Shown here one piece after another: positions 1 to 8,800 of a stretch of DNA of 29,607 nt. The notes under the pieces were generated by a model that had not been told where the DNA came from, ran no database searches, and saw only the letters and a list, made by a program, of their open reading frames with translations. Origin of the DNA: JALXCH01 sp964495805 (GTDB taxonomy: Bacteria; Calditrichota; Calditrichia; RBG-13-44-9); NCBI GenBank assembly GCA_964495805.1, contig CAZBWV010000032.1, positions 1 through 29,607 of the forward strand, in the 5' to 3' direction. Both the position numbers and the translations under genes were made by a program. The number at the start of each line of letters is the position of its first letter. Position 1 is the first letter of the stretch.

Positions 1-28
1 CGAAGTATTCAAAAAAGCAGTGTGGGAA

Positions 29-406
29 TCAATCGTCGGAGGTTTGTTTTTCGAACATTTTTACAAATTCCTGCTGGTACATTTGTTGAACAAACATCAC
101 TGTTCGTTCTTCACCGGGATGGACGGAATCACCGAAAGTCTCCTCCAGTTTGCGAGCAATTTCGCGAACGGTGTGGTTTCCATCACACAGGGACCACACC
201 AGTGAGCCAAATTCGTCCAGATGAATGCGGCGTGCGGGATGTTTGGGTTTGGGCAAGAAACGGGTAAACCAGTACTCCGGATGTGGGACCAGTACCGTGA
301 CCTTCCCATCCTGATCTGTCTCATATTCCAGCTGACGGATGGGATATAACTCCAGCCATTGGGCAATAATATCTTCCCGAGAAGCTTTCTTGCGTTTCTT
401 AAACAT
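29..406 (-). CDS. PqqD-like small protein
   Basis: This 125-aa protein has a basic N-terminus and then a segment (about residues 65-115) containing LDEFGSLVW, CDG, TVREIA and a helical FVQQMYQ stretch. That pattern is typical of the PqqD / peptide-chaperone fold, a small winged-helix-like domain that binds peptides in RiPP pathways. Many bacteria also carry stand-alone PqqD-like proteins of unknown role, with the same LDEFGS-VW-DG signature. No radical SAM enzyme or precursor peptide is visible nearby, so a RiPP role is not supported here. Its ATG overlaps the TAA stop of the upstream sigma-54 activator gene by one base (TAATG), which points to translational coupling. It is the last gene of its cluster in this window. 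The family call is fairly secure; the function is unknown. Confidence 0.75.
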   Translation of the reverse strand: MFKKRKKASREDIIAQWLELYPIRQLEYETDQDGKVTVLVPHPEYWFTRFLPKPKHPARRIHLDEFGSLVWSLCDGNHTVREIARKLEETFGDSVHPGEERTVMFVQQMYQQEFVKMFEKQTSDD

Positions 407-1755
407 TATTCCACTCTCATATTCAGATAGCGATTCAGGGTTTTGTAGTCAATTTGCAAAATATCGGCTACTTTTTTCTTTTGTTTAAAACGCTGATACA
501 GACGCTGGGCATACAGTGCGGTCATTTCCCTGAGAGAGTAATTCTTCAAGGTGGCCTGTTCCAGAATAAAATCCTGAGTGGTCACGTTCTGATCCAGTAA
601 TTCATCTGGAGTTATCTTTCGGGGATGGAAGATAATCAGTCGAGTAATCAAATTTTTCAGTTCCCGAATATTGCCCGGCCAATTGTATTTTTGCAGAGCG
701 GTATATACTTCCGGATCCACTTCGGGGATACGAATTCCCTCTTCCTGACAGATTTTTTTGAGAAAGAAGTCAAAATAAATGGGAATGTCTTCCGGTCGCT
801 CGCTGAGAGAAGGAATATGAATGGTAAATCCGGCCAGACGATAGTAAAGGTCCTGGCGAAATTTTCCCTCTTCCACCAGTTTGAACAGGTTTCGGTTGGT
901 GGCAGCAATAATCCGAACATCTACCGCTACCCGTTCGTGGCTACCCAGGGGATAGAAGCTTTTTTCCTCGATTACCTGAAGTAATTTAGCCTGAATGGAG
1001 GTGGGGAGTTCACCGATTTCATCCAGCAGCACCGTGCCCCCATCGGCTGCCTTAAATTTACCGATGCGGGAGGTTTCTGCGCCGGTAAACGCCCCCCGGC
1101 TGTAACCGAACAGTTCGCTCTCCAGAAGTGTGGGAACCAGATTGGCGCAATTGATGATCACATACGGTTTACTGGCGCGCAGAGAACGGAGATGAATGAG
1201 CCGGGCGAAAAAATTTTTCCCCACTCCGGTAGAGCCGGTCAAAAGCACCGGGGTGTCCGATTTGGCCAGACTATCGATCTGCTCCCGTAAACTCTGAGCC
1301 TGCCGGGAAGTGCCCAGAATCTGAATGTCTTTTTCCTTCCGATAGAACTGATTGCGCAGGTATTCATTTTCCTTTTCTAACTGCAACATTTCGAATGCTT
1401 TGCGGATAAAAATGGGCAATTCGGACTCTAACCGTTCATCCTTCTGGAACACAGCGTACACTCCCATCTCCTGGGTTCTACGGTGCAATTCCCGGTCGGC
1501 AAAGGAAGTTACCACAATGATTTTCAAAAGACGGGTATGTTGCAGAATTTCCCGAATGGTGTCCAGCCCGGTCTCCGGATCGGGAAGACCCAGGTCCATA
1601 ATCACCACATCATAGGTGTTGGACTCGATACTTTTGAGGGCTTCGTCCTGAGAGGTGCAAAAAGTCGGTTCGCAAACCCGATTGAGCCAGATTTTGTACA
1701 ATCGCCGCCAGCTAATCTGGTCCTCTACAATGAGAACGTGAGGTCGGATTTTCAT
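406..1755 (-). CDS. NtrC-family sigma-54 activator with receiver domain
   Basis: The 449-aa protein has three domains in the classic order. An N-terminal receiver (about 5-120) has acidic residues E11 and D12, a likely phosphoacceptor D54 in VVIMDLGLP, and K105. A sigma-54 AAA+ domain (about 145-370) has a Walker A motif GSTGVGK at 174-180, GAFTGA at 221-226 for sigma-54 contact, and Walker B VLLDEIGEL at 242-250. A Fis-type helix-turn-helix lies at about 405-449 (KKKVADILQIDYKTLNRYL). It should activate sigma-54 promoters after phosphorylation. The Walker A sequence differs from the usual GESGTGKE form but keeps the GxxxxGK core. No partner kinase lies in this cluster; two kinases lie about 15-20 kb away in the flagellar cluster. 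It follows the SurA-like gene by 12 bp and overlaps the PqqD-like gene. Its target promoters are unknown. Confidence 0.93.
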   Translation of the reverse strand: MKIRPHVLIVEDQISWRRLYKIWLNRVCEPTFCTSQDEALKSIESNTYDVVIMDLGLPDPETGLDTIREILQHTRLLKIIVVTSFADRELHRRTQEMGVYAVFQKDERLESELPIFIRKAFEMLQLEKENEYLRNQFYRKEKDIQILGTSRQAQSLREQIDSLAKSDTPVLLTGSTGVGKNFFARLIHLRSLRASKPYVIINCANLVPTLLESELFGYSRGAFTGAETSRIGKFKAADGGTVLLDEIGELPTSIQAKLLQVIEEKSFYPLGSHERVAVDVRIIAATNRNLFKLVEEGKFRQDLYYRLAGFTIHIPSLSERPEDIPIYFDFFLKKICQEEGIRIPEVDPEVYTALQKYNWPGNIRELKNLITRLIIFHPRKITPDELLDQNVTTQDFILEQATLKNYSLREMTALYAQRLYQRFKQKKKVADILQIDYKTLNRYLNMRVE

Positions 1756-1767
1756 GGCTCCATGTGT

Positions 1768-3054
1768 TTAGAATTCAATTTTAATCACTACGGGAATTTC
1801 TTTCCGCAGCTGTTTCAACCATTTCTGGAACTCTTTATTCTGTTTGTACTGCAGAGCCCATTGTTCAATCTGTTCCCAATCTTTTTCCAGAGAAAGTGTG
1901 CGAGCCTGAATTCGTTTGTTAAGCCGGATGATGTGGTATCCGAAATCCGTTCGGAATGGCTGGCTGATTTCGCCTTCCTTGAGATTCTTGACTGCCTGTT
2001 CAAATTCCTTAATCTGAAATGCGCCTTCCTGAAAGGTTCCCAGATGGCCGTGGTCTTTTTGCACGTTGGGGTCGTCGGAATATTTCAATGCCATTTCTTC
2101 GAAAGTGGCTTTGCCATCCAGAATTTCCTGCCGGATTTCTTTAAGTTTATTAATAACACGCTGCTCGTCTTCCGGGGTGGGTTGGAGCTGAATCAAAATA
2201 TGGCGCACGTGGATGCGCTCGCCCTGGCGCTCGATCATCTGGATGATATGGAAGCCAAACTGGGTTTGCACAATGTCCGAAATCTCGCCCGGTTTAAGGG
2301 CAAAAGCCGCCTCTTCAAACTCCTTGACCAGCGTACCACGCGAGACAAATCCCAGATCACCTCCGTTTTTTGCTGTTCCCGGGTCTTCGGAATATTTCCG
2401 GGCCAGTTCGGCAAAATCGGCTCCCTCGTCCAGCTTCTTTTTAATCTCCAGAATTTTCTGATATGCTTCCTGCACGCTCTGTTCACTGGGAGTTACCTGC
2501 ATTAATATGTGGCTGATATCCACACTGGGTTGAACCTTTGGCAGGCTGTCCTTGTGGGTGTAATAAAATTCTTCCACTTCTTTGCGGGATATTTTGATAT
2601 TGGCAAACCGTTTCTGCCGCAACATGCTGATGCGCATCTGGTTTTCGATTTCCTTGCGCAAATCCTTTTTGATTTTGTACATCGGTGCGTTGTAGTACTC
2701 CTCTAATTTTTTCTCAGAACCCGCTTGTTGCACCATGTACTGAATTTGCCGATTCAGGCTTTGATCCACCTGAGCCTCATCCACCTTGATGGTATCCTCA
2801 TCCGCCTTGATGAGCAGCAATTTGTTGTCGATGAGGGTTTCCAGAAATTGCTTACCTAATTTTTTGTACAGGTCCGGCCGCCGGGTAATGTCGATTCGGT
2901 TCTGAAAAGCGTACTGGGTAATCAGCGCATTAATATCCGAGACCAGAACCACATCGTCCCCCACAATGGCAGCAATCCCGTCGATCATTTGTTGAGCCGG
3001 AAGCAGGGAAGTGAGTACAAACAACCATACGATGATTCGAATTGCGTTTTTCAT
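1768..3054 (-). CDS. surA: SurA-like periplasmic peptidyl-prolyl isomerase
   Basis: This 428-aa secreted chaperone/foldase should help outer-membrane proteins cross the periplasm. It has a signal peptide (hydrophobic residues 5-19, likely cleavage after LLPA at residue 20) and a SurA N-terminal helical domain beginning with GIAAIVGDDVVLVSDIN. Two parvulin (PpiC) domains follow, at about 176-278 and 281-382, each with the typical HIL, YSDDP/YSEDP, GGDLG or HGHLG, and FGFHII or FGYHII elements. A helical C-terminus completes the SurA-like architecture. I chose ATG at 3052-3054 because AGGTGG lies 7 bases upstream; a TTG two codons earlier is also open. The gene sits 12 bp after a second foldase gene, in an apparent operon of three foldases. 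The symbol rests on architecture; orthology to E. coli surA is not tested. Confidence 0.88.
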   Translation of the reverse strand: MKNAIRIIVWLFVLTSLLPAQQMIDGIAAIVGDDVVLVSDINALITQYAFQNRIDITRRPDLYKKLGKQFLETLIDNKLLLIKADEDTIKVDEAQVDQSLNRQIQYMVQQAGSEKKLEEYYNAPMYKIKKDLRKEIENQMRISMLRQKRFANIKISRKEVEEFYYTHKDSLPKVQPSVDISHILMQVTPSEQSVQEAYQKILEIKKKLDEGADFAELARKYSEDPGTAKNGGDLGFVSRGTLVKEFEEAAFALKPGEISDIVQTQFGFHIIQMIERQGERIHVRHILIQLQPTPEDEQRVINKLKEIRQEILDGKATFEEMALKYSDDPNVQKDHGHLGTFQEGAFQIKEFEQAVKNLKEGEISQPFRTDFGYHIIRLNKRIQARTLSLEKDWEQIEQWALQYKQNKEFQKWLKQLRKEIPVVIKIEF

Positions 3055-3072
3055 AAACAAACCACCTGTTCC

Positions 3073-3921
3073 TTATTTCGCATGTTCCAGATGAATTTCA
3101 ACGTCGGAATTCGCTTGAAGTTTCTTAACCAGTTTGTCGCGCTCCTGCAACCGCTTAATGTTCAGCAGGCGCAGCCGAATTTCGTCCTTTACCAGGTCCA
3201 GACTCCGGTAACTTCCTTTCGGCTGACGGTCCAGCATCTGGAAGTAATAGTAACCGCCTTCTATCTGGATGGGACCGTAAATTTTCCCGGTACGGCCGTT
3301 TTTAACCAACCGCTGAATCTCTTTGCGAATTTCGGACACCGGAACGTATCCAAGGTCTCCGTTTTTCTCCATCAACCGGGTCATCTGCGAATCCAGATAA
3401 TTTTTTTTAATCACATCCATTAAATATTCGCTTTCACGGATATCCTTGGCAATGGCGCGATCCAGGGTTTCCAGAAACAGCTGGACCAGATGAACCTCCT
3501 CATCATCCCGACGGAATTCCTCTTTGTGTTTTTCGTAGTAATTCACCAATTCCTCGTCGGTTACCCGCAATTTCTGAGGCAAGCGTGCATCCAGATATTT
3601 TTGCGCCAACATTTCCTTTTCTACGTTCATCAACGCCCATTGCTGGTAGGGAGTCAGTTCAATTTTCTCCTCCCGAGCCGCATGAGCCAGCAGAGTGTTT
3701 CGCACCCATAAATCCACATACTGGCGCAGTAACAATTCTTTCTGGTCTTCCTGCACATTGTGGGGCATCCACTGGAGCAACTGATCGCGCGTTAACACCT
3801 CGTCGCCCACTCTGGCGACAATTTCAATTTCTGGCACCTGTTCCTTCTGGCAACTCCCCCAAAATGTTCCCCAGAGGAACAGAAACAGTAGCGATCCGAT
3901 CCGGAAAAGTTGACGTTTCAT
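3073..3921 (-). CDS. PpiC-type peptidyl-prolyl isomerase lipoprotein
   Basis: This 282-aa protein has a hydrophobic signal (residues 7-20) ending in the lipobox WGSC, with C24 as the likely lipidated cysteine. It should therefore sit on a membrane facing the periplasm. A SurA_N-like segment begins at about 33 (IVARVGDEVLTRDQLL), and a helical region follows. The C-terminal half looks like a diverged parvulin domain: residues around 185-240 contain KNGDLGYVPVSEI and IEGGYYYFQMLDR. The HIL-type first strand of the domain is replaced by VHLVQLFLE, so catalytic activity is less certain than chaperone function. The gene lies between the 570-aa foldase lipoprotein (60 bp upstream) and the SurA-like gene (18 bp to its ATG). 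It is probably co-transcribed with both and acts on outer-membrane protein folding. Confidence 0.8.
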   Translation of the reverse strand: MKRQLFRIGSLLFLFLWGTFWGSCQKEQVPEIEIVARVGDEVLTRDQLLQWMPHNVQEDQKELLLRQYVDLWVRNTLLAHAAREEKIELTPYQQWALMNVEKEMLAQKYLDARLPQKLRVTDEELVNYYEKHKEEFRRDDEEVHLVQLFLETLDRAIAKDIRESEYLMDVIKKNYLDSQMTRLMEKNGDLGYVPVSEIRKEIQRLVKNGRTGKIYGPIQIEGGYYYFQMLDRQPKGSYRSLDLVKDEIRLRLLNIKRLQERDKLVKKLQANSDVEIHLEHAK

Positions 3922-3981
3922 AAATCATCCATCGTTTTGGTCAGGTATTTCAGAAGCCCGTGACGAGAGCCCGGACTTCCA

Positions 3982-5694
3982 TTAACCCAGATTGCGCACC
4001 AGATAGTCATTAATCCAGTAAATATACCGTTTCCGCAATTCCTGGGTAATCTTGTTCCGCCGTTCCATAATCTTTTTTCGTTTTACATATCCTTCCACCA
4101 GTCCACGTACTTCCTGCAGCGTTTTCTGCCTTTCGGGACGGTAGTCGCCCGTTTTCAGAATGTAATAGTATGCGCCGTGGAGCATGGGCGGAAGTATCTG
4201 GTTCGGACCGGCTTCGAATACTTTGTTCATCAAATTGCCCAGTGTGGAGGAATTTTTGGTCTGAAATCCCAGATCGCCGCCCCGTTTTTTCATGATGGCT
4301 TTTTCGGTGTATTGCTTGGCCAGGTCCTGAAAATTCTTCCCGTTCAGAGCCATCTGGTAAATTTTTTGCGCCAGCTGTTTGTCCTTAACGGCAATTTCCC
4401 ATACCCGAATTTTGGCCGGTTCAATGTAGTCCTGCTTGTGCTGCTCGTAGTAATCCATGACTTCGGTGGCGTTGTAGGTCACTTTTTCTCGAATTTCTTT
4501 TTGTTCGAACAGTTCTTTCAGCTTGTTGCGCTTCAATGCTTCAATCTGTCGGGCAATCTCGGGTATTTTGTCGTAGTGTCGCCGGGCAGCAATCTGGACC
4601 CAGGCCTGGTACGCCATGTGATTGTCCAGCACTTTTTTCATTTGTTCAAAGTCCATATATCGCCGGTAAAAACGATGGAAACGACCGCGAAATTGGCTAA
4701 TAAAATAATCGCCGGTAATTTCCAGATCGCCCACCCTGGCAAGTACCAGTTTGCGTTTGTCCGCCGGAAAACTGTCGTCGCTTCCGGGATTCTTCCCGGC
4801 CCACTCCCGTACTGCGTTAACAAACTCCCGGATGGCTTCTTCGTTAAGCTGCGCTCCTACTTTTTTCTTGAATTCCTCAGTGTACTGCTGGTAGAATTTA
4901 TCTCCCTCGCCCCGGAAAAATCGCTGGTAGAGTAATCGCTTAATATCCTGTCTGGCTTCCTCAAACGTCTGTCCGGAGGGGCGATTTTGCACAAACACCA
5001 CTTTCAGGATGTAAATTCCATTTTCCGTAACAATGGGTCCAACAATATCTCCCTTTTTAGCGTGGATCATCGCTTCGTCCACCGCCGGGTCCAGTCCACC
5101 GGGATTGTAGGGATCGATGACACCTTTTTTATCTTTCAGGAAAGGGGCATCGGAGTATTTCTCGGATAATTTTTCTGCGCTCTCGCCCTTTCTAATGCGT
5201 TCCACTATTTCCCGGGCCAGGGCAATGGCTTCCTCTTTGCTCCGGTCGTTCTTGATCTTGGCGGAATTTTTATATCCCAGAATGACCGCCACCACTTTTA
5301 TCCGTTTCTGCTCCAGATCGTATATGGTCCGAATCAGAGATTCGGGGATCAATTTGTCCACAATTAGGTCTTCGTACATCCGTTGCGCCATTAAATTGTT
5401 GGTGCGGGCAGTCACCTCGTTCACAAAATCCGGGTCTTTGTCCAGACCCAGTTCCCGGGCACGAATAACGCGCAATCGTTCATCAATCAGGGATTGCAAA
5501 AATTTCTTTCGGTCCTTTATGGAGATTTTTTCCAGCTTTTCGGTTCCGTACTCTTTGCTCAGGCCTAATTTGAACTCTTCCAGGCCGATTTTCTCTTTGC
5601 CAACCTTGGCGACAACATCCGGCTTTTTGCCGCATCCAGCAAACAGAAAAAGGGCTAACACCAATAAAAATCCAATGAGCCAAAAACGTCTCAT
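3982..5694 (-). CDS. Large PpiC-type foldase lipoprotein with duplicated unit
   Basis: This 570-aa protein starts at ATG 5692-5694, where a strong AAAGGAGG site lies 8 bases upstream; the open frame continues 17 codons further without a comparable site. The signal segment (residues 4-18) ends in FAGC with C21 as the lipidation site. The protein appears to hold two SurA-like units. The first runs from VVAKVGKEKIGLEEF (about 27) through a parvulin-like domain (about 135-255). The second starts at LARVGDLEITGDYF (about 322) and has its own helical region and a parvulin-like domain (about 425-525) with KKRGGDLGFQTK and GAYYYILKTGDY. A basic tail ends the protein. It is the first of three foldase genes after mfd, and its role is probably periplasmic protein folding. 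Whether both parvulin domains are active cannot be told from sequence alone. Confidence 0.82.
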   Translation of the reverse strand: MRRFWLIGFLLVLALFLFAGCGKKPDVVAKVGKEKIGLEEFKLGLSKEYGTEKLEKISIKDRKKFLQSLIDERLRVIRARELGLDKDPDFVNEVTARTNNLMAQRMYEDLIVDKLIPESLIRTIYDLEQKRIKVVAVILGYKNSAKIKNDRSKEEAIALAREIVERIRKGESAEKLSEKYSDAPFLKDKKGVIDPYNPGGLDPAVDEAMIHAKKGDIVGPIVTENGIYILKVVFVQNRPSGQTFEEARQDIKRLLYQRFFRGEGDKFYQQYTEEFKKKVGAQLNEEAIREFVNAVREWAGKNPGSDDSFPADKRKLVLARVGDLEITGDYFISQFRGRFHRFYRRYMDFEQMKKVLDNHMAYQAWVQIAARRHYDKIPEIARQIEALKRNKLKELFEQKEIREKVTYNATEVMDYYEQHKQDYIEPAKIRVWEIAVKDKQLAQKIYQMALNGKNFQDLAKQYTEKAIMKKRGGDLGFQTKNSSTLGNLMNKVFEAGPNQILPPMLHGAYYYILKTGDYRPERQKTLQEVRGLVEGYVKRKKIMERRNKITQELRKRYIYWINDYLVRNLG

Positions 5695-5780
5695 TCTATC
5701 TCCTCCTTTATCGCCTCTCATAGCGTTAAGTTTTCCTGCTTCCATAATGACATCTGTATGATGTTTAAATCGAGCGGTTC

Positions 5781-5815
5781 GGGAACTCTCTGTTCCCTCT
5801 CTGCAAACAGTTCCC
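5781..5815 (-). other. Inverted repeat in foldase-operon leader
   Basis: GGGAAC (5781-5786) and GTTCCC (5792-5797) form a perfect 6-bp stem around a 5-base loop. A further GTTCCCC (5809-5815) and a doubled CTCTCTG lie beside it, so two alternative hairpins are possible. It sits between mfd and the 570-aa foldase gene, about 90 bases before that gene's start. No T-run follows on the minus strand, so it does not look like a simple terminator. It could be an operator or an RNA leader element; this is inference. Confidence 0.3.
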
Positions 5816-5854
5816 CATTTTAATTGCTGTGATGATGCTGAATTTCATAGCTTG

Positions 5855-5874
5855 AAAAAATAGGAGAACCCTAT
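5855..5874 (-). terminator. Possible weak intrinsic terminator after mfd
   Basis: On the minus strand, ATAGG and CCTAT form a 5-bp stem with a 5-base loop directly at the mfd stop codon (TAG, 5871-5873), followed by six T residues. The stem is short and AT-rich, so at most partial termination between mfd and the foldase genes is expected. Confidence 0.35.
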
Positions 5875-8800
5875 AGGTTTTGCAAGAAGTTTTTTGCAAA
5901 GCTCAGGTAATCATCAATGGATTTTCCCTTTAATGGGACATGAATTTTCAGTCCATTGCTCTGGCTAAAGTTTATCTTTGCCATCTGCTGGTTCAGGTAG
6001 CGGGGAAGTTCTTTTTCGATAAAGTAATCGCTTTCGCCAATTCGCTCGTCCACAGTCAGCGTCATGCGGTTCCCCCGGATTCGCACGTGTTTGATGAACC
6101 GCTGGCTGGCCAATTTTTTGATTCGCACCATTTCGATCAGCTTTTGAGCGGGATCGGGTAGGGGGCCGAAACGATCGCGCATTTCCTCCACCAGTCGGTC
6201 GATGCTGCTCAAGCTTTCCAGATGCAGCAAGCGGTGGTAAATCATCACTTTTTCGTTGCCAGAGGGGATGTAATCGTCCGGCAGATACATATCCGCATCG
6301 ATTTCCACGGTGGCATCCACCCGGGGAAGTTTTGGGCGTTGCTGTAACAGGTCTTCTGGCAGGGTTTCCTCCTGCAACTGCTCCACTGTTTCGCGCAGAA
6401 TTTTCTGGTACAGATCGAATCCCACGGCATTGATGAATCCGCTTTGCTGATGCCCTAATAGATTGCCCGCTCCGCGAATTTCCAGATCGCGCATGGCAAT
6501 TTTCAGCCCGGAACCCAGATCGGTAAACTCCTCGATGGCGTACAAACGTTTCATGGCCACCTCGCTCAGACGCTCGGATGGGGGAACCAACAGATAGGCG
6601 TAAGCCTGGCGCTCGGAGCGCCCCACCCGTCCGCGCAGCTGATAAAGCTGTGCCAGCCCGAACCGATCCGCCCGGTCGATGATGATGGTGTTGCAATTAG
6701 GCAGGTCCAGCCCATTCTCGATAATCATGGTGGCTACCAACACGTCGTATTTCCGGTCGTAGAAGTCGTTCATCACCCTTTCCAGTTCCCGCTCCTTCAT
6801 CTGGCCGTGGGCAACGGCAATGCGGGCTCGGGGCACAATTTGCTTGACAAGCGCCGCTACTCCTTCGATGGTTTGCACCCGGTTGTGGACAAAAAACACC
6901 TGTCCGCCCCGGTCTATCTCGTAAGTAATAGCGCGGTAAATCAGGTCGTGGTCCCAGGTGGCTATCTCGGTGATAATGGGCAGGCGATTGCGCGGCGGGG
7001 TGTCGATGTTGGACAGGTCCCGGGCACCCATCAGACTCATCTGCAGGGTGCGGGGAATGGGAGTGGCAGTTAGCGTCAGAGTGTCCACATTTACCCGCAA
7101 CTGACGTAATTTCTCCTTGTGTTTCACTCCGAACTGCTGTTCCTCATCAATTATCAGCAATCCCAGGTCTTTGAACGAAACGTCTGAGGAAAGCAATCGG
7201 TGGGTGCCGATAATAATGTCCACCTCACCGTTTTTCAACCTTTCCAGCACCTCCGTCTGCTCCTTGCGGGTGCGGAAACGGGAGAGCACTTCGATGTTTA
7301 CCGGAAAGTTACGCAACCGTTCCCGAAAGGTGTGGAAATGTTGCTGAGCAAGAATGGTGGTAGGTACCAGAACAGCCACCTGTTTGCCGTCCATAACTGC
7401 TTTAAATGCTGCACGAATAGCCACTTCCGTTTTACCAAATCCCACGTCTCCGCAAATGAGGCGGTCCATTGGTCGGGGACGTTCCATATCCCGTTTAACT
7501 TCTTCGGTGGTGCGGGTCTGGTCCGGCGTATCCGGATACATGAAGGATGCTTCCAGCTCCTTTTGCCAGATGGTGTCTTCGGAGAAGGCATGTCCCTGAC
7601 TGCTCATCCGTTTTGCGTACAGTTGCACCAGATCCCGGGCAATGGTTTCCGCAGCTTTGCGGGTACGTTCTTTGGTACGTTCCCACTCCGGGCTCCCCAA
7701 CCGGGTTAGCTGGGGCTTGTAGCCCTCTTCGCTCACATATTTCTGGATGCGATTCAGTTTATCCAGCGTGACGTACAGAATATCCTGATTCTCGTATTCC
7801 AGTTTCACGCAATCTTTTTGAACACCGGCCACGGTCAGGCGTTCGGTTCCCACAAAGCGCCCGATGCCATAGTCCACATGCACCACAAAATCGCCATATT
7901 GCAGGCTGTTTAACTGGCGGATCAGGCTACCGGTTACACGCAGTTTACGGCGGTGTTTGCGCGCTTTGATGCGATTAAAAATTTCGTGCTCGGTCAGGAT
8001 CTCCGTTCCGGTTTCCGGGATGGTAAATCCCTGGTGGATGTCGCCTTCCAGGAATTGAACCGGAGGAAGGTGTCCCATTTCTTCCATCAGAATTTCTTCC
8101 AGTCGATCGCGGCGGGAGGGTTTATCGTACACAATGTAAACCGTTGCCGGGGGGTGAGCGGCGGATTCCAGCCGTGTTTTCAAGTGTTTGACAAACAACT
8201 TGAAATTTCCCTGAAACTTAGGTGGCGCCTGCATCCCGAAGTCCACCAATGCGTTCGCCCGGGTATCTTTGAAATGAATATGAAATATCTGGCGAAATCG
8301 GGAAGCACGCTGTTCAATTTCCTGCAGGGGGAGGTAGGTGCTTGTTTCCTCCGGGAGCGGGACTTCGTTCCGGGAACGGATTTTTCCGGCGTGTTCCCAC
8401 CACTCCTGCACCGTTTTTTGAATGCGTTCCAGGTCGTCCCAGAAAACAACCGATCCTTCGGGAAGATAATCGAACAGGGTAGCGTGTTCGCGGGAGGAAA
8501 TATCGCGTGCGACGATGCGAATCCTGTTCACCTGCTTAACCGAAAGCTGGGAGAGAATATCGAATTCACGGATGGATTCAATCTCGTCGTCAAAGAACTC
8601 AATCCGGTAGGGAACTTCCGCTTCGTAGGAGAACACGTCCACAATACCGCCACGGACGCTGAACTGCCCGATTTCTTCAATCACAGGGACCCGCTCAAAA
8701 CCGGATTCCACCAGCCATTCGATGAAAAAATCGCGATCCAGCTCGCTCCCCACCTGCAGGTAACTCACCTGCCGACGAATGGCTTCCGGCGGGGCAATGC

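Noticed and set aside
1483..2505. Long plus-strand open frame (340 aa)
   Set aside because: It is antisense to the sigma-54 activator and SurA-like genes, has no ribosome site, and resembles no protein family; the opposite strand has clear domains.
4177..4935. Plus-strand open frame (252 aa)
   Set aside because: It is antisense to the foldase lipoprotein gene and has no ribosome site or family match.
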